Positions 1-8,342 are shown, counted from the stretch's first letter. The stretch: DNA of 64,000 bases from Kitasatospora sp. MAA19 (GCF_029894125.1 NZ_JARXYZ010000014.1:62001-126000); one strand, 5' to 3'. A program made the numbers and translations. The notes: generated by a model not told the origin, from the letters alone.

Positions 1-1
1 C

Positions 2-1408
2 GACGAGGGCACGCTCTACCGCCTGCCCACTATCCGCGGCCTGCGCGCCACCCTGGAGGAGGCCGGCCTCGGCGACCTGCTCGCCGAACTCACCGCCGCC
101 CAGGCCGACCGCAGCGCCGCCGAAGCCGCCTACGGCGCCCGCCAGGCCCTGGCCGGCGGCCAGCGTGACGGGCTCGCGGGGGCGGGGAGCGCCGTCGAGG
201 CTGCGGTTCCTGCTCCGGCTTCGGCTCCTGCCTCGGCGGAGGAGCCGGTGGAGGAGCCGGCGAGCGGCGTGGTGACCGAGGCGGAGCTGGAGTCGGAGCA
301 GGGCTCGGCTTCGGACTCGGACTCGGACTCGGTCGAGGCTGGCTCTGCGGTCGAGGCCGCCGTCGAGGTGATTGAGGAGAAGGTGGCGGAGGTGGCGCAG
401 GAAGCCCCCGTCACCGTGGTCTCCCTCCCGGCGCCGTCCCCGGCCGCCGACGATCTGGTGGCCGCCGCGACCGCCGCGACTGCTGCGCTGGCGGAGGCCG
501 CGGAGTCGGCCGAGGCCGTGGCCGAGCCGACGGCGGCCGTTGAGGCGCCGGAGGACACGGAGACCGAGGCCGTCGTCGAGACCCCCGCCGCCGAAGCCGA
601 GGCTGAGGTCGAGGTCGAGGTCGAAGCCGAGTCGGCGGAGGAGACGCCCGCCCTGGAGGACGCGCCGGTCGTCGAGCCGGAGGCGGTCGAGGAGGCCGTC
701 GAGACGGCTGCCGAGCCCGAGCCCGAGCTGGTGGCCCAGGTGGAGGCGGCCGAGGCTCCCGCTGTTGAGGCCGCGGAGCCGGTGGCCGAGGTCGTGGTCG
801 AGGTTGTCGAGGAGGCGTCTGCGGTCGTCGTGGAGCCGGTTGTCGAGGTGGAGGCGGTTGTTGAGCCTGCTGCTGCCGAGGAGCCGGTCGTGGCGGTGGA
901 GGCCATCGAGGCCGCGGAGCCGGTGGCCGAGGTCGAGGCGCCGGTTGTACCGGTAGAGGTGGTTGAGGCCGCGGAGCCGGTGGCCGTGGTCGAGGTCGAG
1001 GTAGAGGTTGTCGAGGAGGCGTCTGCGGTCGTCGTGGAGCCGGTTGTCGAGGTGGAGGCGGTTGTTGAGCCTGCTGCTGCCGAGGAGCTGGTCGTAGCGG
1101 TGGAGGTCATCGAGGCCGAGGAGCCGGTGGCCGAGGTCGAGGCCGTCGAGGAGGCGCCCGCCGCCGAGCCGGTGGCCGAGCCCGCCGCCACTGACCGGCC
1201 CGAGAAGCCGGACTTCACGCCCGGTCGGCCCGTGACCGCCTACTCCGCCGACGAACTGCTCGCCGTCGTCCGGTGGGTGGACGGTGACGGTGTCGAGCGC
1301 ACGGACGAGGAGCTGCTGCGGGCGGCGATGAAGGAGCTGGGCTTCGCCCGTCTCGGGCCGCGGATCAAGGAGGCGCTGGGCGCCGCCGTCACCGCTGCGC
1401 GGGGCTGA
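2..1408 (+). CDS. C-terminal part of an unidentified protein with a Glu/Val/Ala-rich repeat region (5' truncated)
   Basis: The frame is open from the window edge, so the N-terminus lies outside. The first ~50 residues look like an ordered alpha-helical domain (GLRATLEEAGLGDLL). Then come about 330 residues of acidic, Glu/Val/Ala/Pro-rich low complexity containing a ~66-68-residue tandem duplication. The last ~55 residues form a compact domain (SADELLAVVRWVDGDG, then LGFARLGPRIKEAL) that resembles the small C-terminal domain of some large actinobacterial helicase or ATPase proteins, but I cannot name the family. The acidic middle is probably a disordered linker. Third-position T (gtt, gct) is commoner in the repeat than in neighbouring genes. 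A perfect hairpin follows the stop codon. Confidence 0.6.
   Translation, partial: DEGTLYRLPTIRGLRATLEEAGLGDLLAELTAAQADRSAAEAAYGARQALAGGQRDGLAGAGSAVEAAVPAPASAPASAEEPVEEPASGVVTEAELESEQGSASDSDSDSVEAGSAVEAAVEVIEEKVAEVAQEAPVTVVSLPAPSPAADDLVAAATAATAALAEAAESAEAVAEPTAAVEAPEDTETEAVVETPAAEAEAEVEVEVEAESAEETPALEDAPVVEPEAVEEAVETAAEPEPELVAQVEAAEAPAVEAAEPVAEVVVEVVEEASAVVVEPVVEVEAVVEPAAAEEPVVAVEAIEAAEPVAEVEAPVVPVEVVEAAEPVAVVEVEVEVVEEASAVVVEPVVEVEAVVEPAAAEELVVAVEVIEAEEPVAEVEAVEEAPAAEPVAEPAATDRPEKPDFTPGRPVTAYSADELLAVVRWVDGDGVERTDEELLRAAMKELGFARLGPRIKEALGAAVTAARG
764..1165 (+). repeat. In-frame tandem duplication of ~200 bp encoding acidic repeats
   Basis: Two copies begin at 764 and 962. About 81 bases are identical between the stretches starting at 803 and 1007. 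The offset grows from 198 to 204 bp, which adds two codons in copy two. Both copies encode the same Glu/Val/Ala-rich block (EPVVEVEAVVEPAAAEE). The duplication stays in frame, so protein length can vary without loss of reading frame. Confidence 0.85.
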
Positions 1409-1423
1409 CCTCCGGGGAACAGT

Positions 1424-1469
1424 GGCGAAGGGCCCGGGACACGCGATCGCGCGTCCCGGGCCCTTCGCC
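1424..1469. terminator. Perfect 17-bp hairpin between convergent genes
   Basis: The left arm 1424-1440 and right arm 1453-1469 are exact reverse complements, and the 12-base loop contains the self-complementary gcgatcgc. It starts 16 bases after the stop of the upstream plus-strand gene and 23 bases from the stop of a small minus-strand ORF. There is no T-tract, which is usual for streptomycete bidirectional terminators. Confidence 0.8.
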
Positions 1470-1491
1470 GTACCGCGTGTGCCCGAGAACG

Positions 1492-1635
1492 TCAGCCCGC
1501 CTTGCTCCATGGTCGGTTGGAGATCAGCGCCTTGACGTTGGCCACGTACCCCGGGCTGGGGATGGCCAGGACGACCGTCGAGACCCCCACGGCCGACACC
1601 AGGACCAGGGGCTCTCCGGACGTGCCCACTGCCAT
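1492..1635 (-). CDS. Small 47-residue hydrophobic protein (hypothetical)
   Basis: This short ORF begins MAVGTSGEPLVLVS and ends NRPWSKAG. The middle (residues 10-25, LVLVSAVGVSTVVLAI) is hydrophobic enough for one membrane segment. A GGGGGAA stretch lies 8 bases before the ATG. It sits 50 bases downstream of the metal-receptor-like gene on the same strand and ends just before the bidirectional hairpin at 1424-1469, as a real gene would. I do not recognise a family. The ordered, non-shadow-like composition and the terminator favour a real gene, but a chance ORF cannot be excluded. Confidence 0.45.
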   Translation of the reverse strand: MAVGTSGEPLVLVSAVGVSTVVLAIPSPGYVANVKALISNRPWSKAG

Positions 1636-1684
1636 CGGTGGTTCCCCCGCTTGTCACCGGCGGTTCCGGCGAGTGGCGGTCATC

Positions 1685-2509
1685 CTACGATGTGCTCTTT
1701 TCCCCTGGTCCGGACGGGTGCCCTGGCATGAACGGGTGCTCCAATGCCTGCGCGAGGACGGTCGGAGCCGTTGCCAGGGAGGGTCCGTACCAGGTCAGGT
1801 GGCGTCCGCTGACCAGCGCCGCCGGGACACCCGGGAACGCCTCCGGGCCGTCCTCCGCCGTGAAGCGGTACGGCTCGTCCGGCAGCACCACCAATTCCGG
1901 TCGGCAGGCGAGCAGTTCGGGCAGCGGGACGGCCGGGTAGCGCTCGGCGTGCCCGGCGTGGACGAGCCGGACGCCGAACCGGCGCAGCAGGTCCCCGGCG
2001 AAGGTGTCGCGGCCGAGGACCATCCACGGGCGGCGCCAGATCGGCACGATCGCCCGCGGGCCGTCCGAGGGGCGCGGGACGGCGGCCCACGCCGCCTCGG
2101 CCTCGTCCAGCCAACCCGGGCGCGGCAGCGCGCAGGCGGCGGTGAGCATCCGGTCGAGCGAGCGGAACGCGCCGTCCAGGGTGCGGACGTCGGTGACCCA
2201 GACCGGCAGGCCGGCCGCCCTCAGCGCGTCCAGGTCGGGGCGCCGGTTCTCCTCGTCGTTGGCCAGGACGAGATCCGGGGCGAGAGCGAGGATGCCCGGC
2301 ACGTCCGGGTTCTTGGTGCCGCCGATCCTGGTGACGGCCAGGTCGGCCGGGTGGCTGCACCAGTCGGTGGCGCCGACCAGCAGCCCGGGCGCGGTGACGG
2401 CGACGGCCTCGGTCAGCGACGGCACCAGCGACACCACCCGGCGCGTCGGGCGCGGGCCGAGCCGTACGGGCAGGTCGAGATCGTCCCGCAGGACGGTGGG
2501 ATCGGCCAT
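1685..2509 (-). CDS. Helical-backbone metal receptor-like protein (BtuF/FepB fold) without signal peptide
   Basis: The 274-residue protein matches the periplasmic-binding-protein type used for cobalamin and iron chelates: RVVSLVPSLTEAV near residue 25, LVGATDWCSHP, IGGTKNPD, then APDLVLANDEENR about residue 75, and a C-terminal lobe with RPELVVLPDEPYRF. Unlike transport receptors it starts MADPTVLRDD with no signal peptide or lipobox, so it is predicted to be cytoplasmic. Such cytoplasmic receptors are common and uncharacterised in actinobacteria. It is divergent from a lipoprotein-type chelate receptor at 2652, separated by 142 bp that must hold both promoters. It could be a metal or corrin sensor, storage protein or chaperone; the ligand is unknown. 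Confidence 0.75.
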   Translation of the reverse strand: MADPTVLRDDLDLPVRLGPRPTRRVVSLVPSLTEAVAVTAPGLLVGATDWCSHPADLAVTRIGGTKNPDVPGILALAPDLVLANDEENRRPDLDALRAAGLPVWVTDVRTLDGAFRSLDRMLTAACALPRPGWLDEAEAAWAAVPRPSDGPRAIVPIWRRPWMVLGRDTFAGDLLRRFGVRLVHAGHAERYPAVPLPELLACRPELVVLPDEPYRFTAEDGPEAFPGVPAALVSGRHLTWYGPSLATAPTVLAQALEHPFMPGHPSGPGEKSTS

Positions 2510-2651
2510 CCGGCCACCCTACGCCGGGGGTTCGAGGACGGCCGCCGGACGGAGCGGAAATCCCCGGGAACCCGCCGAACGATCCGGCCGACTACCTGGA
2601 CCGGGTTCGCAGGACGGGCCCCCAGCACGATCACCGACCAGGAGAGTTGTC

Positions 2652-3740
2652 ATGCGCCCTCGCGTTGTCTGCGGAATCGCGGCCGCCGTCGCCCTGTTCG
2701 CCACGGCCTGCGGAAGCGGCGGCGGGGGAGGCGGAGAGCGGGGCGCCACCGGCACCGCCCAGGCCGCCCCGGCCGGCGGCTACCCCGTCAAGGTCGCCGA
2801 CTGCACGGACCGGGAGACCACCATCGCCAAGGCCCCCGCCAAGATCGTCACCAGCAACGCCGCCGCCCTGGAGCTGCTGCTCCAACTGGGCGCGGGCGAC
2901 CGGGTGATCGGCACCGGCTTCCCGCCCGGCCACGGCACCCTCCCGCCGGCCCTGGCCGAACAGGGCGCCAAGGTGCCCGTGCTCGGCGACAAGACCATCC
3001 CCAAGGAGAAGCTGCTCGGCTCCGGCGCCGACCTCTACATCGACACCTTCGGCGCGATGCCGATGATGGGCGGCGGCGCCACCGGGCCCAGCGAGGAGGA
3101 GTTCGCGGCGGCCGGCATCCAGCACGTCTACCTCCTGTCCACCGCCTGCGCCGGCACCCCGAAGGCGGCCAAGGCGCCGCGCACCGACCTCTCCGGGATC
3201 GAGAACGACATCCGCCGCCTCGGCGCCGTCACCGGCACCGCCGCCCGCGCGGAGGAGCTCGTCGCAGGCATGGAGAAGCAGGTCGGCGAGGTCCGCACCG
3301 CGCTCGCCGGCGTCCCGGAGGCGCAGCGTCCCGGCTACTTCGTCTTCGACTTCGACGCCGGCACCAAGCAGCCGGTCGCGGTCTGCGGCCGCCAGGTCGC
3401 CAACGCGGTGATCACCCAGGCCGGGGCCCGCAACGTGTTCGCCGACTGCGACGCCGACTTCAAGCCCGGCTCCTGGGAGGACGTCGTCGCCAAGAACCCG
3501 GACTGGATCCAGCTCGCCGTCCGCAACCGGGGCAGCGAGGAGGCCACCCGCAAGGCCTTCGACGACGCCGAGGCGTTCCTGCGCGGCTTCCCCGCGACCC
3601 AGGGCCTGAAGGCCGTCCAGGAGGGCCATTTCGTGCGGCTCGGCTCCGAGGTCACCACCATCGCGGGCGTGCGCAACGCCGACGCCGTCCGGCAGATCGC
3701 CGCGACCATCCACCCGACCCTCGTCAAGAACGGGCAGTAG
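2652..3740 (+). CDS. ABC transporter substrate-binding lipoprotein, siderophore/metal-chelate type
   Basis: The 362-residue protein has a lipoprotein signal (hydrophobic segment ending LFATAC, Cys20), a Gly-rich tether, then a two-lobed helical-backbone receptor: KIVTSNAAALELLLQLGAGDRVIG near residue 75 and KPGSWEDVVAKNPDWI near 275. The ATG at 2652 was chosen because CAGGAGAG lies 6-7 bases upstream and a signal peptide follows directly; upstream in-frame codons have neither. A Met cluster (FGAMPMMGG, about residues 132-140) is unusual and could be a soft-metal ligand set. It heads a three-gene importer operon with the permease 3 bases downstream. The cargo is predicted to be a metal chelate; the neighbouring isocyanide synthase suggests it might be the locus's own product. 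Confidence 0.85.
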   Translation: MRPRVVCGIAAAVALFATACGSGGGGGGERGATGTAQAAPAGGYPVKVADCTDRETTIAKAPAKIVTSNAAALELLLQLGAGDRVIGTGFPPGHGTLPPALAEQGAKVPVLGDKTIPKEKLLGSGADLYIDTFGAMPMMGGGATGPSEEEFAAAGIQHVYLLSTACAGTPKAAKAPRTDLSGIENDIRRLGAVTGTAARAEELVAGMEKQVGEVRTALAGVPEAQRPGYFVFDFDAGTKQPVAVCGRQVANAVITQAGARNVFADCDADFKPGSWEDVVAKNPDWIQLAVRNRGSEEATRKAFDDAEAFLRGFPATQGLKAVQEGHFVRLGSEVTTIAGVRNADAVRQIAATIHPTLVKNGQ

Positions 3741-3743
3741 GCG

Positions 3744-4883
3744 GTGACCTCGGCCGCCCCCGATGCTCCCGGCGTCCCCGATGCCTCCGGCGCGCCCGGC
3801 ACGACCGCTCGCACGCGCGAGGGGAGGGATGCCCGCCCGGCCCGCACCCTGCGGGCCGGGCCGCTGGCCGTCGCGCTGACCACTGCCCTGGTGCTGGCCC
3901 TGACCGCCGCGGTGTCGTTCGGCTCACTGGACATCCCGCCCGGCGAGGTGTGGTCGGTCGTCGCCCGCCACCTCACCGGGCGGGCCCCCGAGCCCGGCAC
4001 CCGCGACCTCATCGTCTGGCAGCTGCGCGTCCCGCGCGCCCTGCTGGCGGCGACGGTCGGGGCCGGGCTCGGCCTGGTCGGCACCGCCGTGCAGGCCCTG
4101 GTCCGCAACCCGCTCGCCGACCCCTACCTGCTCGGCATCTCCTCCGGCGCCTCCCTCGGGGCGGTCGCCACGATCGTCCTCGGCACCTCGCTCGGCCTCG
4201 ACCTCGCCTTCGGCAGCGCGCTCGGCCTCACCGTCTCCCTGGCGGCCTTCGCCGGCGCCCTCGGCGCGTTCTCCCTGGTCTGGTTGACGGCCCGGCGCGG
4301 CGGCGGCTTCTCCCCGCTGCGCCTGGTCCTCGCGGGCATCGCCATCGCCCAGTTCCTCGGCGGCATCACCAGCTACCTCGTCCTGCAGACCCGCGACGAA
4401 CAGCAGACCCGCGGTGTGCTGTTCTGGCTCATGGGCAGCCTCGGCGGCGCCGTCTGGGCCCAACTCGCCGTCCCCGCCGTCGCGGTGGCGCTCGGACTGG
4501 CCCTGCTGCAGGCCCGCGCCCGCGGGCTCAACGCGATGCTCATGGGTGACGAGACGGCCGCCGGGCTCGGCGTGGACGTCACCCGGCTGCGCCGCGAGGT
4601 CTTCGTGGTCACCAGCGTGCTCACCGGCGTGCTGGTCGCGGTCTCCGGCGCGATCGGCTTCGTCGGGCTCATGGTGCCGCACGTCTGCCGGCTGCTCGTC
4701 GGCGGGGACCACCGGCGCCTGTTGCCGCTGTCCGCGCTCACGGGTGCGCTGCTGCTGGTCGTGGTCGACACCGTGGCCCGCACCGCGCTGGACGGCCAGG
4801 AACTGCCGATCGGCGTCGTCACCGCCGTCCTCGGCGCCCCCACCCTGCTCTACCTGCTGGACCGACGACTGGAGCGCACGTGA
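3744..4883 (+). CDS. FecCD-family ABC transporter permease
   Basis: A 379-residue polytopic membrane protein of the FecCD/BtuC family. After a ~35-residue Pro/Ala/Gly-rich cytoplasmic lead it shows the family signatures QLRVPRALLAATVGAGLGLVG, RNPLADPYLLGISSGAS and GAIGFVGLMVPHVCR, the last being the cytoplasmic loop that contacts the ATPase. It is somewhat longer than usual (~330-350) because of the N-terminal lead. The GTG start lies 3 bases after the receptor stop, and the 3' end overlaps the ATPase start by 4 bases (GTGA), so the three genes are translationally coupled. One permease gene implies a homodimeric channel as in BtuC. Confidence 0.93.
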   Translation: MTSAAPDAPGVPDASGAPGTTARTREGRDARPARTLRAGPLAVALTTALVLALTAAVSFGSLDIPPGEVWSVVARHLTGRAPEPGTRDLIVWQLRVPRALLAATVGAGLGLVGTAVQALVRNPLADPYLLGISSGASLGAVATIVLGTSLGLDLAFGSALGLTVSLAAFAGALGAFSLVWLTARRGGGFSPLRLVLAGIAIAQFLGGITSYLVLQTRDEQQTRGVLFWLMGSLGGAVWAQLAVPAVAVALGLALLQARARGLNAMLMGDETAAGLGVDVTRLRREVFVVTSVLTGVLVAVSGAIGFVGLMVPHVCRLLVGGDHRRLLPLSALTGALLLVVVDTVARTALDGQELPIGVVTAVLGAPTLLYLLDRRLERT

Positions 4884-5779
4884 GGATCGCCGTCGAGGAA
4901 CTGAGCGTCACCCTGGCCGGGCGGACGGTGGTGGCCGGGGTCCACCTGGTCGCCGAGGAAGGGGAGGTCGCCGGACTGGTCGGGCCCAACGGCAGCGGCA
5001 AGTCCAGCCTGCTGCGCACCGTCTACCGGCACCTGCGGCCGAGCGCCGGGAGGGTGCTGCTGGCCGGGCGCGACCTGGCCGGGCTGCGGCCCGCGCAGTC
5101 CGCCCGGCACATCGCCGCGCTGCCGCAGGAGCGCGGCGGGGACTTCGAGTTGAGCGTCCGCGAGGTGGTCGCGATGGGCCGCACCCCCTACAAGCGGGCG
5201 TTCGCCGCCGACGACGCCGAGGACCACCGGATCGCCGCCGACGCGCTGGCGCGGGTCGGCATGGCGGACGCCGCCGGCCGCCGGTTCGCCCAACTGTCCG
5301 GGGGCGAACGGCAGCGGGTGCTGCTGGCCCGGGCGCTCGCCCAGCAGCCGGACGTCCTGGTGCTGGACGAGCCGACCAACCACCTGGACGTCCGGCACCA
5401 GGTCGAACTCCTCGCCCTGCTCCGGGAACAGCGCCGCACCACCCTGGTCGCCCTGCACGACCTCAACGCCGCCGCCTCCGTCTGCGACCGGCTGCACGTC
5501 CTGCACCGCGGCGCCCTGGTGGCCTCCGGGGCGCCGCGCGAGGTGCTGACCCCGGACCTGCTGGCCGAGGTGTTCGGCGTCCGGGCGGCGGTGGTCGAAC
5601 ACCCGCTCACCGGCGACCCGTTGATCGCCTTCGACCACCGCACCCCGGCCTCCGCTCCGTTGCGGGTGGGAGTGGGGCCGGGAGTGGGAGCGGGTGCCGG
5701 GGCCGGGGCGGAGGGAGGGGGCGGGGGAGCGCTGGGGGCCGGAGCCGGGGCGGGGCCCGCCCGTCAGAACGCCTCGTAG
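4880..5779 (+). CDS. ABC transporter ATP-binding protein, iron/cobalamin-chelate type
   Basis: A 299-residue ATPase with Walker A GPNGSGKSSLLRT, signature LSGGERQRVLLARAL, Walker B VLVLDEPTNHLD and H-loop LVALHDLN. It completes the importer formed with the receptor and FecCD permease. The last ~50 residues are Gly/Ala/Val low complexity (GAGAGAEGGGGG) not seen in typical family members. This tail runs 16 bp into the convergent isocyanide synthase gene, so the two stop codons overlap on opposite strands and no terminator separates them. The tail looks like a recent microrepeat expansion that displaced the original stop. Confidence 0.93.
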   Translation: MRIAVEELSVTLAGRTVVAGVHLVAEEGEVAGLVGPNGSGKSSLLRTVYRHLRPSAGRVLLAGRDLAGLRPAQSARHIAALPQERGGDFELSVREVVAMGRTPYKRAFAADDAEDHRIAADALARVGMADAAGRRFAQLSGGERQRVLLARALAQQPDVLVLDEPTNHLDVRHQVELLALLREQRRTTLVALHDLNAAASVCDRLHVLHRGALVASGAPREVLTPDLLAEVFGVRAAVVEHPLTGDPLIAFDHRTPASAPLRVGVGPGVGAGAGAGAEGGGGGALGAGAGAGPARQNAS

Positions 5780-6786
5780 TGGCTCGGCCGGCCGTCGCGC
5801 TCGACGAGCCGGCCGAGCTGCGCGGCGTCCTCGCTGCGCAGCAACTCCCATTCACCGTCCGGTCGGTGGAGCACCGAGGAGTGCCAGGGCGTCATCCAGG
5901 CATCGGCCGCCTCCAGGAGCCGGATGCCGAACTTCGGTGCGCCCGCCGGCTGCGGGTGGATGGAGAGCCGGACCGACCGGGGGTGCTGCGCGGCGATCAA
6001 CTCGCCCCAGGCGCGGCTGCGCTGGATCACCCCGTACGCGCGGCGGCGGCAGTCGCGCTGCAGGGCGGAGCGGGTGCCGGTGAAGCCCGTGGTGTCCTCG
6101 GTCAGAAAGCGGGTGATGCCGCGGTAGAGCCGCAGGGTCTCCTCGTCCGTCAGCACCAGCTCGCGCAACTCCTCGACGCTCGGCGCGTACTGGGCGTGCA
6201 CCCGGGCGCGTTTGTCGTCGAACGGCAGGTCGCCGAGGACGGCGCGCAGGTCGAAGGTGGCGAGGTGGCTGAGGCCCTCGCGCTCGATCATCGCCGTCAA
6301 CGCGTCGGAGTACTCGTCGATGTGGTCGTCGGGGACGTGGACGAGGTCGCCGAATATGTGTCCGTCCGAGCAGATCAGGATGTGTGCGCCGGGCTCGTAG
6401 CGGCGGCCGATCTCCGCGCAGAGCCCGTCGAGGAAGGTGAGCGACAGGCGCTCGCCCTCGTCGGGCAGGTGGCTGAGCACCTTCGCGGGGTTCGGCGACT
6501 TGCAGGGGAAGCCGGGCAGGGTGAACAGGATCGGGTCGCCGGCGGCGACGAAGTCCGCCAACTGCGCCAGCTGGTGCGGGAAGTGCTCCGGCCTGGTGTC
6601 CAGCCCGGGGTCGGAGGCGCGGCGGTGCGGCAGCAGCAGGCCGAGGATCTGGGCGGCGAGCCGTTCGGTGCTCGTGTCCGTGGGCGTGCCCGTTGGCGTA
6701 CCTGTGGTTGTGCCCGCGTTCGTGGGCGGCGGTGTGGATGCGGTGGGGTGACGGTGGCGGGTGGAAACGGTGCCGGCGGGCGGCAT
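5764..6786 (-). CDS. Isocyanide (isonitrile) synthase, PvcA/DIT1 family
   Basis: The 340-residue protein carries the DIT1/PvcA signature LPGFPCKSPN at residues 90-99, CSDGHIFGD about 139-147, and a C-terminal part with LSIHPQPAGAPKFGIRL and the conserved TPWHSS. Characterised relatives convert the amino group of L-Tyr or L-Trp to an isonitrile using ribulose-5-phosphate as carbon donor; yeast Dit1 belongs to the same family. The first ~40 residues are a Thr/Gly/Pro microrepeat (TGTPTGTPTDTST), not part of the catalytic domain. The start has GGAGG 5 bases upstream. It is the last gene of an MFS-P450-synthase operon (57 bp after the P450). No PvcB-type Fe/2-oxoglutarate oxygenase is nearby. The substrate amino acid cannot be read from the sequence. 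Confidence 0.88.
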   Translation of the reverse strand: MPPAGTVSTRHRHPTASTPPPTNAGTTTGTPTGTPTDTSTERLAAQILGLLLPHRRASDPGLDTRPEHFPHQLAQLADFVAAGDPILFTLPGFPCKSPNPAKVLSHLPDEGERLSLTFLDGLCAEIGRRYEPGAHILICSDGHIFGDLVHVPDDHIDEYSDALTAMIEREGLSHLATFDLRAVLGDLPFDDKRARVHAQYAPSVEELRELVLTDEETLRLYRGITRFLTEDTTGFTGTRSALQRDCRRRAYGVIQRSRAWGELIAAQHPRSVRLSIHPQPAGAPKFGIRLLEAADAWMTPWHSSVLHRPDGEWELLRSEDAAQLGRLVERDGRPSHYEAF

Positions 6787-6843
6787 GGTGGTCCTCCGGG
6801 AAAGGTCGTACGGGCGTCGGGCGGGCGCGGCCGCGCGCCGGTC

Positions 6844-8226
6844 TCAGAAACGTCGGTCGTAGGCGACGGGCAGCCGGTTGACCCCGCGCGCCAGTACGGC
6901 GGGGATCCAGGCGAGGGAGTCCAGACCCTCACCGGCCGCCTCGGCCGGACGCAGCCCGGGCAGCCGGGCGAGCAAGGTGGCGATGGCGACCTGGAGTTCG
7001 GCCCGGGCCAGGGCAGCGCCGGGGCAGTAGTGGATGCCGTGGCCGAAGGCGAGGTGGGCGTTCGGCGTTCGGTCGAGGTCGAGGCGGTCCGCGTCCGGGA
7101 ACCGCGCGTCGTCTCGGTTGGCGGCGCACAGCGAGACGATCACCGAGTCGCCGGCCGGGACGGTGGTCCCGAACAGGTCGCTGTCCTCGGCGAAGAACCG
7201 CCAGGTGGTGAGCTCGAACGCGGCGTCGTGGCGCAGCAGTTCCTCCACCGCGCGGGCGAGCGGACCGGGGTCGTGGGCGGGCCCTTCGGCCAGGGCGTCG
7301 CGCAGTCGGGCGAGTTGGTCGGGGTGGCGCAGCAGGGTGATCAGCATGGTGGTGATCTGGTTGGTGACCGGCTCCTGGCCCGCGACCAGCAGCTGGAACA
7401 CCATCGAGTCGAGCTCCTCGCGGCTCAACTCGCCCGCGTCATGGGCGGCGACGAGCCGGCCCAGCAGGTCGTCGCCCGCCGTGACCGGGTCGTGGTGGGT
7501 GGGATGTTCGGCGCGGTTCACGGTGTGCCGGCCGGCGCGCTTGTGGGCGACCACGTCGGCGATGTACGTCTGCAGGCGGCGCAGCCGCGCCTCGTACGCC
7601 GGGCGGCCCGGGTCGTGCGGGCCGACGGGCTGGACGACCTTGCCCCAGTCGCGGTCGAAGCGCACCGCCAACTCGGCGGGCAGGCCGATGACTTCGGCGA
7701 GGACCCGGAACGGGAAGTGGGCCGCGAAGCCGGCCACCAGATCGGCACCACCGGTCTCGGGCAGCTCGTCGACCAGGGCGTCGGCGAGTTCCTGGAGGCG
7801 CGGGCGCAACGACTCCACCCGGCGCGGGGCGAAGGCGTCCAGGACGAGGCGGCGCATCGCGGTGTGCTTGGGCGGATCCTGGTGCAGCAGGTGGACCTGC
7901 AGCCGGGAGTGCTGCGGCTCGGGCATGATCGACGCCAGCCTGTGCCAGTTCTCGTTGCCCAGCGCGTGGTTCTTGCCGAGGCGGGGGTCGTTGAGGGTCT
8001 CGTGGGCGGCCTGGTAGCCGGTGACCAGCCAGGCGTGGATGCCGCTCGGGAACTCCACCCGGTGCACCGGCCCGGCCTCGCGCATCCGCCGGTAGAGGGG
8101 ATAGGGGTCGCTCTTGTACGCGGGCCCGTACAGCGGGACGGGGTCGGGGAGTTGGTCGTACCCGTACGGGCAGCGCGGTTCGCCCGCCGGGCTGGCCGGT
8201 GCCGGATCGCGGACGGTGTCGGTCAT
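6844..8226 (-). CDS. Cytochrome P450 of the isocyanide operon
   Basis: A 460-residue soluble bacterial P450. The heme motif FGHGIHYCPG is at 394-403 (Cys401), the ExxR helix EELLR about 328-332, and the C-helix region HTAMRRLVLDAF about 121-132. The I-helix reads LLVAGQEPVTNQ (279-290): the residue after the acidic Glu285, usually the Thr for oxygen activation, is Pro286. A GGAGGAG site precedes the ATG. It lies 116 bp after the MFS gene and 57 bp before the isocyanide synthase. By analogy with yeast Dit2 and fungal xanthocillin P450s it may hydroxylate or oxidatively couple the isonitrile product; the Pro substitution would suit one-electron coupling chemistry. That role is inference. Confidence 0.92.
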   Translation of the reverse strand: MTDTVRDPAPASPAGEPRCPYGYDQLPDPVPLYGPAYKSDPYPLYRRMREAGPVHRVEFPSGIHAWLVTGYQAAHETLNDPRLGKNHALGNENWHRLASIMPEPQHSRLQVHLLHQDPPKHTAMRRLVLDAFAPRRVESLRPRLQELADALVDELPETGGADLVAGFAAHFPFRVLAEVIGLPAELAVRFDRDWGKVVQPVGPHDPGRPAYEARLRRLQTYIADVVAHKRAGRHTVNRAEHPTHHDPVTAGDDLLGRLVAAHDAGELSREELDSMVFQLLVAGQEPVTNQITTMLITLLRHPDQLARLRDALAEGPAHDPGPLARAVEELLRHDAAFELTTWRFFAEDSDLFGTTVPAGDSVIVSLCAANRDDARFPDADRLDLDRTPNAHLAFGHGIHYCPGAALARAELQVAIATLLARLPGLRPAEAAGEGLDSLAWIPAVLARGVNRLPVAYDRRF

Positions 8227-8342
8227 CTGTGGTGCTCCTCCGGTGGTGCGGGCATGGCGGTGGTGCGGGGTATCGGTGGTGCAGGCAGGCGGTGGCTGGG
8301 TGGGCCGGCGCCGGGGTGGGCCGGCGCCCGGTGGGCCGGTGG

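Noticed and set aside
130..1218. Minus-strand Ser/Thr/Ala-rich frame opposite the first gene
   Set aside because: It is the mirror of the Glu/Val/Ala repeat on the plus strand. The plus-strand frame is open from the window edge and ends in an ordered domain.
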